A stretch of DNA of 64,000 nt from CAZHRK01 sp964534555 (GTDB taxonomy: Bacteria; Babelota; Babeliae; Babelales; RVW-14): contig CAZHRK010000002.1 in the NCBI GenBank assembly GCA_964534555.1, forward strand, positions 62,001-126,000, written 5' to 3'. The position numbers were made by a program, and so were the translations under genes. Positions 43,658 through 52,146 of this stretch are shown piece after piece; within the stretch, counting starts at the first letter, position 1, and each line of letters starts with the position of its first letter. The notes under the pieces were generated by a model, which was given only the letters and a program-made list of their open reading frames with translations, had not been told where the DNA came from and did not search any database.

Positions 43658-44773
43658 TTATACGTTGAATCTAATATTGAGCAGATCGCCGTCTTGAACA
43701 ATATAATCTTTGCCTTCTGTTCTTAGTTTGCCGCTTGTTTTAAGCCCTTGTTCAGAGCCTGCAGCAAATAAGTCTTGGCAGTTATATACCTCGGCACAGA
43801 TGAATCCACGCTCTAAATCAGTATGAATCTCACCGGCAGCTTTTGGTACTGGTGTGCCAACTTTAATACTCCACGCATGCGCTTCTTTTGGTCCACAGGT
43901 GAAGAAGGTAATAAGTCCAAGGTTTTTATACGCTTGAGCAATAATGGTATCAAGACCTTTATGTTTAATGCCCAATGAAGCCATCATTTCAGCTGCGTCT
44001 GTATCATTCATCTGAGCAAGCTCAGACTCAATTTTTGCAGATACTGGAATAACGCGCTCTTTACCAAAACGCTCAATAAGCTTTTTGTAGTGGGGATTGT
44101 TTTGGTAATTGTTATCGACGTAATCATCTTCAGAGACGTTTGCAATAACAAGAAAGTTTTTTCCTGAGAGCAGTGGGATCAGGTTTAGTTTTGCATCTTT
44201 ACCTTGCTTGCAAAGCGCTTGAACAGTTGTGTAGTCACCTTTGTTAAGTGCATCTTTGATTTGTGCCATGATGACTTTTTCAGCTTCTAGGTCTTTTGCT
44301 TCTTGTCCTGACGCCTTTTTAAGCTGGGTCGCAATTCGCTCTTCGCGCTTAATTGTTGATTCAAGATCTTTGAGCATAAGCTCTGCGCAAATTGTTTCAA
44401 AATCATCAATAGGATCAACTTTGTTGTTTACGTGCAGGATATTATCGTCTTCAAAGCAGCGAACAACATGAAGGACTAAGTCAACTTCCATGATGTGGCC
44501 TAAAAACTGGTTGCCTAGCCCCTGGCCATCAGCAGCACCGCGTACAAGTCCTGCTATATCAACAAAAGTTACCATAGTTGGGATCTTCTTTTGTGATTTA
44601 AAAATCTCAGCAAGTTTCTCAAGGCGCTCATCTGGCACATAAGTGATAGCGCTTGTTGGGTCAATTGTGCAAAATGGGTAGTTTTCAGCAGGAATGCTTG
44701 ATTTAGTAAGTGCATTAAAGAGTGTTGATTTACCAACGTTAGGGAGTCCGACAAGACCAGCTTGAATAGCCAT
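43658..44773 (-). CDS. ychF: YchF, Obg-family ATPase/GTPase
   Basis: 371 residues from ATG 44773, chosen because AAAGGT lies just upstream and the protein then starts MAIQAGLVG as in the family; an ATG 18 bases earlier is less likely. P-loop GLPNVGKST at 9-17, G3 DIAGLVRGA, then a coiled-coil region, and the C-terminal TGS-like end (EGKDYIVQDGDLLNIRFN). YchF prefers ATP, binds ribosomes and is linked to the oxidative stress response. Universal housekeeping protein. Confidence 0.95.
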   Translation of the reverse strand: MAIQAGLVGLPNVGKSTLFNALTKSSIPAENYPFCTIDPTSAITYVPDERLEKLAEIFKSQKKIPTMVTFVDIAGLVRGAADGQGLGNQFLGHIMEVDLVLHVVRCFEDDNILHVNNKVDPIDDFETICAELMLKDLESTIKREERIATQLKKASGQEAKDLEAEKVIMAQIKDALNKGDYTTVQALCKQGKDAKLNLIPLLSGKNFLVIANVSEDDYVDNNYQNNPHYKKLIERFGKERVIPVSAKIESELAQMNDTDAAEMMASLGIKHKGLDTIIAQAYKNLGLITFFTCGPKEAHAWSIKVGTPVPKAAGEIHTDLERGFICAEVYNCQDLFAAGSEQGLKTSGKLRTEGKDYIVQDGDLLNIRFNV

Positions 44774-44886
44774 ATATACCTTTGCCATCAATTAAAGTTG
44801 CACAAATTGACTGTTAGGACGCTATTTTAGCATGGGTTTTGTTTTTTAAGAAGCGTGGGAGCTCCCCTGTACTTTTTTACTCTTTT

Positions 44887-44895
44887 TGGTATGCT
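44887..44895 (+). promoter_or_regulatory. Extended -10 box for miaB
   Basis: TGGTATGCT, 52 bases before the miaB ATG, in the divergent spacer with ychF. It matches the TGn-TATGCT pattern seen before galE and the gene at 20791. No -35 is evident. Confidence 0.45.
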
Positions 44896-44946
44896 TTGCC
44901 CTTTATTAATCGGCATTTTTGACCATTTGTACTGTGGGGCGAGATC

Positions 44947-46389
44947 ATGGTTTCATATTTTTTTAGAACATATGGCTGTCAAGCCAACGTTGCTGATTCG
45001 CAAGGTCTTGCGCAATACCTAGATGAAATGGGTTGTAAGCCAGCTCAAGCAGAAGCTGATGCTGATCTAATTGTAATTAACACCTGTGCAGTGAGAGAAA
45101 AAGCCGAACAAAAACTTTGGTCATACATAGGGTCGCTTGCTGATATTAAAAAAGAGCGTCCTTACCTGCGTGTTGGTGTTATTGGGTGTGTGGCAAGTTA
45201 TAAAAAACAAGAAATTTATAAGCGTTTTGATCTTGTTAATTTTGTTTATGGTGCCAGAGAAGAGCTTGAAGCGCTTCGTCTTTACTTGACTGATGTGATT
45301 ACAAGCCTTGAGACAACCAAACAGCTTTTTTCAACAAATCCAACATCCCCTCTTGTAGCTCCTGGTCAGGACCGTGATATTAAAAAGAAAGTTGCGCTTG
45401 GCGGATTACTTAAGGGGCCTCGCTTATCTAATCTCGGTGCGTTTAAAAAGCTTGCACAAGCAACACCAGCACCTGGAGATGTATTTGAGGTTGCTCGTTC
45501 TTATATTAATATTATGACAGGCTGTAATAAGTACTGTGCTTATTGTATTGTCCCTGTGACTCGAGGCCGTGAAGTTAGTTATCCAATGAGCCAGATTGTT
45601 GCTCGTGCTCAGCACGATGTACTTAATGGCGCTAAAGAAATTACCCTTGTTGGTCAGAATGTTAATTCTTACATTGATCCAGAGACAGGCAGCCAGTTTC
45701 CTGAGCTTTTGCGTCAGATTGCAAAAATACCAGGTGAGTTTTGGGTTAGATACGTCAGCCCTCATCCCCAAGATATGACAGAAGAGCTTTTTGATGTCAT
45801 GGCTCAGTATAGGCCAAAAATAACAGCATATTCTCATTTTCCGGTTCAAGCTGGATCAGATAGAGTCCTCAAGCTTATGAACCGTAATTATAGTATTGAA
45901 ACCTATCTTATGAAGATTGGCTGGTTGAGAGACCGTATGCCAGACGCTACAATATCAACCGATATTATAGTTGGCTTCCCATCTGAGACTGATGCTGAGT
46001 TTGAACAAACGATGGATGTTGTAGAAAAGGTCGGTTTTGACCTTATTTATTCATTTATTTATTCGCCAAGAAAATACACAAAAGCCGCTCAGATGGCTGA
46101 TGATTGCCCTCTAGATGTTAAAGGTGCACGCCTTGAGAGGCTCCAAAAGCGTCAAATGGAAATAGCGTTTGTTAAAAATTCTGCTAATATAGGCAAAACA
46201 ATGCTTTGCTTAGTTGAAAAACGACTCGAGCATGGTAAACTCTTAGCAAGAACAGAGGGAAACATCCGAGTTCAAATCGATGGTGACGACTCGCTTATCG
46301 GGCAATTTATGATGATTGCTATCGAAGATGCAGGTCCTGCACACATGATTGGACGCGTTGTCTGCAAGGCAGAAGGTGTTTTTGTATAA
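44947..46389 (+). CDS. miaB: MiaB, tRNA-2-methylthio-N6-dimethylallyladenosine synthase
   Basis: Radical-SAM enzyme that methylthiolates A37 of tRNAs reading UNN codons. 480 residues. The N-terminal domain's auxiliary-cluster cysteines are C11, C47 and C81. The radical-SAM CxxxCxxC is C193, C197 and C200 in TGCNKYCAYC. A TRAM domain ends the protein. The linker between the two cysteine sets is longer than usual by about 30 residues (about 125-175, Lys/Leu-rich), otherwise the match is good. The tRNA genes follow 16 bases after its stop; tRNA-Leu(UAA) is itself of the class MiaB modifies. Confidence 0.93.
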   Translation: MVSYFFRTYGCQANVADSQGLAQYLDEMGCKPAQAEADADLIVINTCAVREKAEQKLWSYIGSLADIKKERPYLRVGVIGCVASYKKQEIYKRFDLVNFVYGAREELEALRLYLTDVITSLETTKQLFSTNPTSPLVAPGQDRDIKKKVALGGLLKGPRLSNLGAFKKLAQATPAPGDVFEVARSYINIMTGCNKYCAYCIVPVTRGREVSYPMSQIVARAQHDVLNGAKEITLVGQNVNSYIDPETGSQFPELLRQIAKIPGEFWVRYVSPHPQDMTEELFDVMAQYRPKITAYSHFPVQAGSDRVLKLMNRNYSIETYLMKIGWLRDRMPDATISTDIIVGFPSETDAEFEQTMDVVEKVGFDLIYSFIYSPRKYTKAAQMADDCPLDVKGARLERLQKRQMEIAFVKNSANIGKTMLCLVEKRLEHGKLLARTEGNIRVQIDGDDSLIGQFMMIAIEDAGPAHMIGRVVCKAEGVFV

Positions 46390-46405
46390 TAAATTTTGAA
46401 ATTAC

Positions 46406-46480
46406 GGCGGCATAGCCAAGTGGTAAGGCAGTGGTCTGCAAAACCGCGACTCACCGGTTCGATTCCGGTTGCCGCCTCCA
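46406..46480 (+). tRNA. tRNA-Cys (GCA)
   Basis: Complete cloverleaf with the 7-bp acceptor GGCGGCA/TGCCGCC, anticodon stem GTGGT/ACCGC with loop CTGCAAA (anticodon GCA at 46438-46440), a T arm with GGTTCGATTCC, discriminator T and encoded CCA. Confidence 0.97.
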
Positions 46481-46492
46481 AAAAAGTTGTGT

Positions 46493-46580
46493 GCCGGGGT
46501 GGCGGAATAGGTAGACGCAAGGGACTTAAAATCCCTCGGGCCTAAAGCCCGTACCGGTTCGAGTCCGGTCCTCGGCACCA
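46493..46580 (+). tRNA. tRNA-Leu (UAA)
   Basis: Long variable arm typical of leucine tRNAs (CGGGCCTAAAGCCCG). Acceptor GCCGGGG/CCTCGGC, anticodon stem AGGGA/TCCCT with loop CTTAAAA (anticodon TAA at 46527-46529), T arm with GGTTCGAGTCC, discriminator A and encoded CCA. It starts 12 bases after tRNA-Cys, so the two are likely processed from one transcript. Confidence 0.97.
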
Positions 46581-46713
46581 CTTATCTCTCAAGTATCTCT
46601 TTTATTTTTATTCAACTCTTCGTTATCTGCGCTATTCATCTGCTTAAATCATTTCTTGCGCTTGTCCTTTCATCATGTCTACATTTGTACATGATTTTTC
46701 AGAAAGGATTGTA

Positions 46714-47322
46714 ATGCAGGGATCTATCTTTTCATTAGTACTTTTTTTCATTGGTATGACTTTAAGTAAAAACTATTGTGCAACACCGCAACAAAAAACA
46801 GCTGAGGTCTCGCTTGCTGATAGCTATAAAAACATTTTAACAATGCGTGAGAACCTTCAAAAAAACCAAACAGCACTTTTCCAGCTGCAAACTGCAATTG
46901 CTACTTCAGCAAAAGCAATGAGTGATATTATTGCAGCAAAAGGTGTTGAAGGTGCGCAAAAAGATCCAGAGTATAGCGCTAATTATGCAGCGCATACTTC
47001 AAATAACACAAAAGCAGAAGCACTCTCTGCAGAGCTTATAAAAACATCGCAAGAGTTAGAACAAAGTGAATCAGCATTATTTGGTGGTGTTATTACACAG
47101 ATAACTAATATGAATACAGCACTAAGTGCGCTTGAAAAAAAACTTAATAATGTAATTGCAAATCTTAACACAGTTGTAGCGTCTCTTCAGCAAAAACCAG
47201 CTGCGCCGAAAAGTGAAAATAAGACTGCGCAAACATCTGTGTCTCAAGTAGTAAAAACACAAAATAAAAAAATATCTCCTACAGCTAAAAAAACAAGTGT
47301 GGCAAGTAAACTAAAGAAATAG
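46714..47322 (+). CDS. Hypothetical secreted coiled-coil protein
   Basis: 202 residues from ATG 46714, supported by AAAGGA; an in-frame ATG 39 bases earlier would put hydrophilic residues before the signal peptide (about 1-23, SLVLFFIGMTLS core, ending YCA). The mature protein is almost all helix with regular Leu, Ile and Ala spacing (residues about 30-150). It ends in a Lys/Thr/Ser/Gln-rich basic tail. Family not recognised. It stands alone between the tRNAs and the HU gene. Confidence 0.68.
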   Translation: MQGSIFSLVLFFIGMTLSKNYCATPQQKTAEVSLADSYKNILTMRENLQKNQTALFQLQTAIATSAKAMSDIIAAKGVEGAQKDPEYSANYAAHTSNNTKAEALSAELIKTSQELEQSESALFGGVITQITNMNTALSALEKKLNNVIANLNTVVASLQQKPAAPKSENKTAQTSVSQVVKTQNKKISPTAKKTSVASKLKK

Positions 47323-47527
47323 ACATTAGATAATAAAAGTGCTACTCGAGTTTTACAAAACAGACTAATCTGCAACTCGCCTGCTGATCAATACAATTTT
47401 AAAGCAGGACACTTGACAAATCTTTGGAGATGAACAATCCTGTGAAAAGATATTTTAATACATGGTATTAAAGTCAGTGTTATGTAAAGTGTATATCGTC
47501 AAAAGATGTCTTGGACGAGGAGATTTT

Positions 47528-47800
47528 ATGAACAAGGCAGCATTAATCGAGCATATGGCTAAAGAAACCAAGCTCCCAAAAACAGCATGTAAACACGCTG
47601 TTGAATCATTCATCAGAGCTGTTGAAGCGTCTTTGAAAAAAGGCAAATCAGTAGTCCTTACAGGCTTCGGTACTTTCGCTGTTATGAAACGTAAAGAGCG
47701 TACAGGTATCAACCCTGCAACAGGTAACAAAATGAAAATTCCTGCAAAGAAAGTTCCAAAATTCAAAGCAGGTAAAAGACTCAAAGATTTAGTTGCTTAA
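47528..47800 (+). CDS. hup: HU-family DNA-binding protein
   Basis: 90 residues, the standard HU length, from ATG 47528 with GAGGAG eight bases upstream. The MNKAALIEHMAK opening, GFGTF turn, RTGINPATG DNA-binding arm (with the conserved Pro at its tip) and KVPKFKAGK end are typical. HU bends and compacts chromosomal DNA as a dimer. The arm sequence fits HU as well as IHF; with only one homologue in view I call it HU. A strong terminator follows. Confidence 0.95.
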   Translation: MNKAALIEHMAKETKLPKTACKHAVESFIRAVEASLKKGKSVVLTGFGTFAVMKRKERTGINPATGNKMKIPAKKVPKFKAGKRLKDLVA

Positions 47801-47823
47801 TAAGCGATTAAGTCGAGACTTTC

Positions 47824-47857
47824 AAGGGCTGGTTGATATTCAACCAGCCCTTTTTAT
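47824..47857 (+). terminator. Intrinsic terminator after the HU gene
   Basis: A 13-bp perfect stem, AAGGGCTGGTTGA (47824-47836) with TCAACCAGCCCTT (47840-47852), a 3-base loop and a T-run. Confidence 0.92.
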
Positions 47858-47887
47858 TTTAAACAGTAGATCAATACTTCGATCTGT

Positions 47888-47896
47888 TGCTATGAT
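47888..47896 (+). promoter_or_regulatory. Extended -10 box for the FUN14-like gene
   Basis: TGCTATGAT, 44 bases before the ATG at 47941, right after the HU terminator. Fits the recurring TGn-TATGnT pattern. Confidence 0.45.
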
Positions 47897-47940
47897 CAGT
47901 AGTATCTGTATGTTTTATGGGTGGGCTTGAAAGGAGTGTT

Positions 47941-48339
47941 ATGCAAAACACAAATTCTGCTGCAACGTATGCTGATTCTATTAAGAGTTTTTTTACTTCT
48001 GTTGATATAAAAAAATGGTCAGAGTCTATTGGTGGTTCTTCTGCTGAAGCGATTGAAGCAGCAATTTATTGTCTACTGAGTATGGGCGTTGGCTTTATAT
48101 TCAAAAAATACTTTAAGCTTATTTTTACATGCCTTGTGATTAGCTTAATCATGATAAAAGTTATGGAATACTCTGCATTTCTTACAATTGATTGGAATGC
48201 AATTAAAAGCTTTTTTGGTATTACACAGGGTACTGATATTAATATGCTTTCAAATAAAGCTTTAGACTGGATTAAAGCGCACATGCTTATTTCTATTGCA
48301 TCAGGTATTGGCTTCTTAATCGGCTATAAGCTTGCTTGA
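47941..48339 (+). CDS. FUN14-domain-like small membrane protein
   Basis: 132 residues from ATG 47941 (AAAGGAG upstream). About 38 soluble residues, then helices at about 40-55 and 60-80, a hydrophilic stretch with LTIDWNAIKSF (81-91), and a final helix 115-132 ending GFLIGYKL. The order GVGFIFKKYFKL, second helix, T-I-D-W, then a Gly-rich closing helix matches FUN14-domain proteins, known from mitochondrial FUNDC1 and from bacteria and archaea of unknown role. The match rests on a short pattern, so an unrelated small membrane protein remains possible. It ends 10 bases before the ATPase gene. Confidence 0.6.
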   Translation: MQNTNSAATYADSIKSFFTSVDIKKWSESIGGSSAEAIEAAIYCLLSMGVGFIFKKYFKLIFTCLVISLIMIKVMEYSAFLTIDWNAIKSFFGITQGTDINMLSNKALDWIKAHMLISIASGIGFLIGYKLA

Positions 48340-48349
48340 TTGAGTAATA

Positions 48350-49555
48350 ATGATTGATGAGCGCTATATTATTAAATCACCCGAAGAGCATGTTCTTGCA
48401 TTAGAGCCAGTTGATAAAACAGTACTACTGCTTGATACATTACTGCATGAAGCATGCACACAGCGTGCATCAGATATACATTTGCAGCCGCATGCTCTTC
48501 ATTACGTTGTACGTATGCGAATTGATGGTGTTTTAACTGATAATTCATTTATCGATCATCATCAAGCAGCGTCATTAATTATACGCCTTAAAGCTCTTGC
48601 CCGTTTAGATATTGCGCAGCATCGATTGCCTCAAGATGGACATATGCATGCTCAAATTGATATGCATCAAGATCAAGCGATGTTTATTGATTTTCGAATC
48701 GCTACTTTCCCAACGTTGTATGGGGAAAAAATTGTTATTCGTGTTCTTGATCGAAAGCAGCAATACAGAGGATTAAATGAGCTTGGGCTTGAGGGTGATG
48801 AGCTTAAAGTCTTAGCACAGACAATTAAAGCATCTCACGGACTTATTCTTGCAACAGGTCCAACAGGGTCTGGTAAGACAACGCTTTTATATGCGCTTCT
48901 TAATTTAATTAATACCCGCGACGCAAATATTGTAACGCTTGAAGATCCTGTTGAGTATGTACTTGACGGAGTGAGTCAGACATCGATCAATCCCCTGGCA
49001 GGGCTCACGTTTGCTAGTGGCTTAAGGTCTTTGCTCAGGCAAGATCCTGATGTTGTCATGGTGGGCGAAATTCGTGACGCAGAGACAGCAGCGATTGCAC
49101 TGCAAGCTTCGCTCACTGGTCATCTTGTGCTTTCCACGCTTCATACAAACAGTGCGCTTAGTGCTCTTGTTAGATTGCGAGATTTAGGTGTTCAACCATT
49201 TGTTATTCAGCAGTGTGTTCGGCTTATTATTGCTCAGCGGCTTGTAAGACTTTTATGTTCTGCCTGCAAGAAGCAAACGCTTTTAACAAAAGAACAATCT
49301 GTTTTTCTGCAAGCACAACTAAATCCCGATACTCCTATTTATGAGCCGGTAGGGTGCGCGCGCTGCAAATTTACTGGGTACTCTGGACGCGTTGGTATAT
49401 TTGAGATTTTTGTTCCTAAGCAAGATGACAGCGATGCCCTTATTTCAGCAGACTATAGAGCGCTTAAACTGACGACGACCCTTTTGCAGAGTGCCTGCAA
49501 AAAACTTCTATCTGGTCAGACATCATTTGATCAAGTTGTACGGGCGCTTTTTTAG
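48350..49555 (+). CDS. Type II secretion / type IV pilus assembly ATPase, short GspE/PilB form
   Basis: Cytoplasmic hexameric ATPase powering pilus or pseudopilus assembly. 401 residues; GspE and PilB usually exceed 500, and here the N-terminal regulatory domain is missing, so the protein opens directly at the ASDIHLQP block. Walker A GPTGSGKT at 170-177, Asp-box and LEDPVEY, VGEIRDAETA, HTNSA and the zinc-binding CSAC/CARC pair are intact. Short PilB-like forms exist in other lineages. No pilin or GspF gene is next to it. The start has only weak SD support (TGAGTAATAATG). It ends 4 bases into the convergent M23 gene. Confidence 0.88.
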   Translation: MIDERYIIKSPEEHVLALEPVDKTVLLLDTLLHEACTQRASDIHLQPHALHYVVRMRIDGVLTDNSFIDHHQAASLIIRLKALARLDIAQHRLPQDGHMHAQIDMHQDQAMFIDFRIATFPTLYGEKIVIRVLDRKQQYRGLNELGLEGDELKVLAQTIKASHGLILATGPTGSGKTTLLYALLNLINTRDANIVTLEDPVEYVLDGVSQTSINPLAGLTFASGLRSLLRQDPDVVMVGEIRDAETAAIALQASLTGHLVLSTLHTNSALSALVRLRDLGVQPFVIQQCVRLIIAQRLVRLLCSACKKQTLLTKEQSVFLQAQLNPDTPIYEPVGCARCKFTGYSGRVGIFEIFVPKQDDSDALISADYRALKLTTTLLQSACKKLLSGQTSFDQVVRALF

Positions 49556-50751
49556 AATGTTTTTTCAAGCCATTCCATAGGATCAACAGGAATTCCATTA
49601 ATACGAATTTCCCAGTGAAGATGATGCCCAAATGCATATCCTGTTTTGCCAATATAGCCTAGAACAGTATTTTTCTTAATTTGCTTACCAACTCCGACTT
49701 TGCCAAATTTACTCATGTGTGCGTATAAGCTAAACACACCGCAGCCATGGTCTATCACGACGGTGTTGCCGGTCCACTTATTACGCTTTTTGAGAACTAC
49801 AATCCCATTTGCCGGCGCCTTGATTGGTGCCCCAGGTGTTTCTACTAGGTCAACGCCTTTGTGAACGTAGCGCCCAAGTTCTTTGCTTGTTCTATGTTCT
49901 CCAAATGGAGCCCCGATCCCTTTGATTGAAATTGGGCTTTGGAATTGTCCATCCCACAACTTATATTGTGGTGATTGAGTGATAAAGCTTGTTGAGATTA
50001 AACCTCTACTTGAGCCTTTATTATAATTGCGCCCGTGTTTTTTATGGGTCTTAAATTTTTTACCAGTTGCTAATTTGAAGTGGGTATTTTGTATAACCAC
50101 TTTGCTTTCAAGTTTTTGTGTATTGCCATTATGCTCGAGGAGTACTGCAGAAATTTTTCTTCCTCCAATTGGCGCATCAAGTGCAACGGGAATAAAGCCT
50201 TCATAAAGTGATGGATTTTGTCTGCTACGGTAGAGTGGGTGCGTTGCGCCCATGAATTCAACATGAGCTTTTTTGAGTTTTTGGTTTGTTTTTACACTTA
50301 CATGAAGCGTTTTGCCTTGTCCTGTTTGGTATTTTTGGCTTTCAAACCCGGCAAACCATGGGTTATCACTAACAATAAAAGGAAACTCTTTGATTGTTGT
50401 GTTTCCCTTCATTGTGTCATCTTTTACCTCTACACGGAGTGTATGAGCACCATCGCCAAAGCGCTTGATATTTGCATTGAATGTGAAGCCACATTCAGGA
50501 GCATCAATCTCACGGGTGAATATGTGCTCATTATCAATAAAAAATGAGACAGTTTTAATGTTTCTATTGCTGGTTGCTTTTAAATGGCCGCTAAGCTTAT
50601 TAGCAACAGCGGTTGTATTATCAATCCCAGTAACTTCAACTTCTGGTCGTTCTGACGATGTAAAAAATGAAAGTGGGTAAAGAGAGCCTTGTAATACGCT
50701 TATGAGCATAATCAAAGCGTAAACGCTCTGTTTATATATTTTCACTTTCAT
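49552..50751 (-). CDS. M23-family (LytM-type) metallopeptidase, paralogue 1
   Basis: 399 residues. A signal peptide or anchor (about 8-26), a beta-rich region (about 40-230) of Ig-like strands, and a C-terminal M23 domain. HKGVDLVE supplies the zinc His and Asp, LYAHMS and HHLHWEIR the remaining ligand and catalytic His; all are intact, so the enzyme should cut peptidoglycan cross-bridges or stem peptides in the periplasm. It is followed on the same strand by a paralogue with the same layout, 32 bases apart. AGTGAAAGTG lies near the start rather than a strong site. Confidence 0.88.
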   Translation of the reverse strand: MKVKIYKQSVYALIMLISVLQGSLYPLSFFTSSERPEVEVTGIDNTTAVANKLSGHLKATSNRNIKTVSFFIDNEHIFTREIDAPECGFTFNANIKRFGDGAHTLRVEVKDDTMKGNTTIKEFPFIVSDNPWFAGFESQKYQTGQGKTLHVSVKTNQKLKKAHVEFMGATHPLYRSRQNPSLYEGFIPVALDAPIGGRKISAVLLEHNGNTQKLESKVVIQNTHFKLATGKKFKTHKKHGRNYNKGSSRGLISTSFITQSPQYKLWDGQFQSPISIKGIGAPFGEHRTSKELGRYVHKGVDLVETPGAPIKAPANGIVVLKKRNKWTGNTVVIDHGCGVFSLYAHMSKFGKVGVGKQIKKNTVLGYIGKTGYAFGHHLHWEIRINGIPVDPMEWLEKTF

Positions 50752-50783
50752 AAAAACATCTCCCGACTGTAGAGTTTTAGCTC

Positions 50784-51986
50784 TTAGTAAATTGATTCAG
50801 TCCACTCAAGAGGATCAACGGCAACTCCATTAACGCGCAATTCCCAGTGTAAGTGGTACCCTGATGCATAACCTGTCATACCAAGGCGTCCAACTGGGCT
50901 TCCTTTTTTAATCATCGCGCCAACTTCAACATCTGCATAATCTTCAAGATGCGCGTAAACGGTCTGCACTCCTAAGCCATGGTCAATAACTATTGTATTC
51001 CCCGTTATTTCAAAACGATCTTTGATAACTATTTTCCCATTTTGTGATGCCCAAACAACGCATTTTGGTCGATTGATTAAGTCGATTCCTCGGTGCATGT
51101 AACGGCCGCGCTCTGGTGTTACACGAATTTCCCCAAATGGTGTTGTCATGCGCTGTGAATCAATAGGAAGCTCAAACTTTCCAACCCAAAGTTTTTTCTT
51201 AGGTGAATCTAACGATGTTTTTTCAATAGCTTGAGCAAAAGCTTGTGCGCTTAGGCTAATTTCTTTTTCGTGGCTAAATTTTTCAGAATCAATAGCAAAG
51301 CCTCGCTGTTTTTTAAACTCAAAATTTTTGATGGTGATAGGGCATGAAAGTTGTTGTTTATTTGAAACATTATCTTGTAATGCAAGCGTTGCTGTGTAGA
51401 GCCCTTCTTGTGCTTCACAATCTACCGGCAAGAACGCTTGATAGACCAGCGATCCTTCTGTTTCTGGACAGCAAGAATAGGTATTTCTCATGAAGGTAGC
51501 TTCTGCAGAAGCGAGGGGTTTGTTTGCAGCAAATTTAATCATCGCAGTTTTGCCCTGAAAGACCGTTAATGAATCAGTCAGGAGCGATACTTTAAGCGGT
51601 GCATTATCAATTGTGATTTGATATGACGTTTCGCAGCTGTTTTTATTGTAGCTGCTGTCATAAGCTTTGATTTTAAGTGTGTGTTCGCCGTCGCTTATTC
51701 CAGCGGTTTGTATGCTTACAGGCTCTTGAAATTCAGCTGCTTTGATTCTTTTTTCCCAAGCAAGCTTATCATCAATATAAATTGAGACAGTATCAATCTT
51801 GTAGCCATTATGTGCGTTGAGCACCCCTTCCATTGTTCTTGCGTAGCTGCCATCAGCAACAATCCCAAGAAGGTCTATGTCAGGTTTTTGGTTGTGAGTG
51901 AAATAGCGATAGCTTTTGTACCCAGCCCAAGCTGTAAAAAGTAAAACAAGAAGTGGAACGAATGAGTGTCGAAGTCTGTCAAACAT
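50784..51986 (-). CDS. M23-family (LytM-type) metallopeptidase, paralogue 2
   Basis: 400 residues from ATG 51986; an upstream in-frame GTG would add 11 residues. An N-terminal helix (about 9-25, VPLLVLLFTAWAGYK) anchors or exports it. Beta-rich middle, then the catalytic domain: HRGIDLIN, VYAHLEDY and YHLHWELR keep all zinc and catalytic residues. The middle region has a CCPE pair not found in paralogue 1. First of the two M23 genes on the minus strand, so they are likely co-transcribed. Role: peptidoglycan remodelling; the different middle regions may set partners. Confidence 0.87.
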   Translation of the reverse strand: MFDRLRHSFVPLLVLLFTAWAGYKSYRYFTHNQKPDIDLLGIVADGSYARTMEGVLNAHNGYKIDTVSIYIDDKLAWEKRIKAAEFQEPVSIQTAGISDGEHTLKIKAYDSSYNKNSCETSYQITIDNAPLKVSLLTDSLTVFQGKTAMIKFAANKPLASAEATFMRNTYSCCPETEGSLVYQAFLPVDCEAQEGLYTATLALQDNVSNKQQLSCPITIKNFEFKKQRGFAIDSEKFSHEKEISLSAQAFAQAIEKTSLDSPKKKLWVGKFELPIDSQRMTTPFGEIRVTPERGRYMHRGIDLINRPKCVVWASQNGKIVIKDRFEITGNTIVIDHGLGVQTVYAHLEDYADVEVGAMIKKGSPVGRLGMTGYASGYHLHWELRVNGVAVDPLEWTESIY

Positions 51987-52102
51987 AGTATATGCGCGGG
52001 TTAAAAGGTGAAACAACACTGTCTGGGCTATGATAGATTTTTTTTCCTAAACCGTAAATCAAAATTCTCTCAAACATAAACCTCCTTTGCCTAATTAATT
52101 CG

Positions 52103-52111
52103 TGCTACTAT
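52103..52111 (+). promoter_or_regulatory. Extended -10 box for uvrC
   Basis: TGCTACTAT (TACTATACA overlaps it), 36 bases before the ATG at 52147. No clear -35. Confidence 0.4.
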
Positions 52112-52146
52112 ACAAGAATAGTTTGTTTAAGCGTGATGAGTTTTGT

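Noticed and set aside
46405..46580. tRNA pair considered as a phage or island attachment site
   Set aside because: No integrase and no repeat of either tRNA 3' end was noticed in the window.
47413..47418. Consensus TTGACA upstream of the HU gene
   Set aside because: No acceptable -10 lies 15-18 bases downstream, so I do not call a promoter here.
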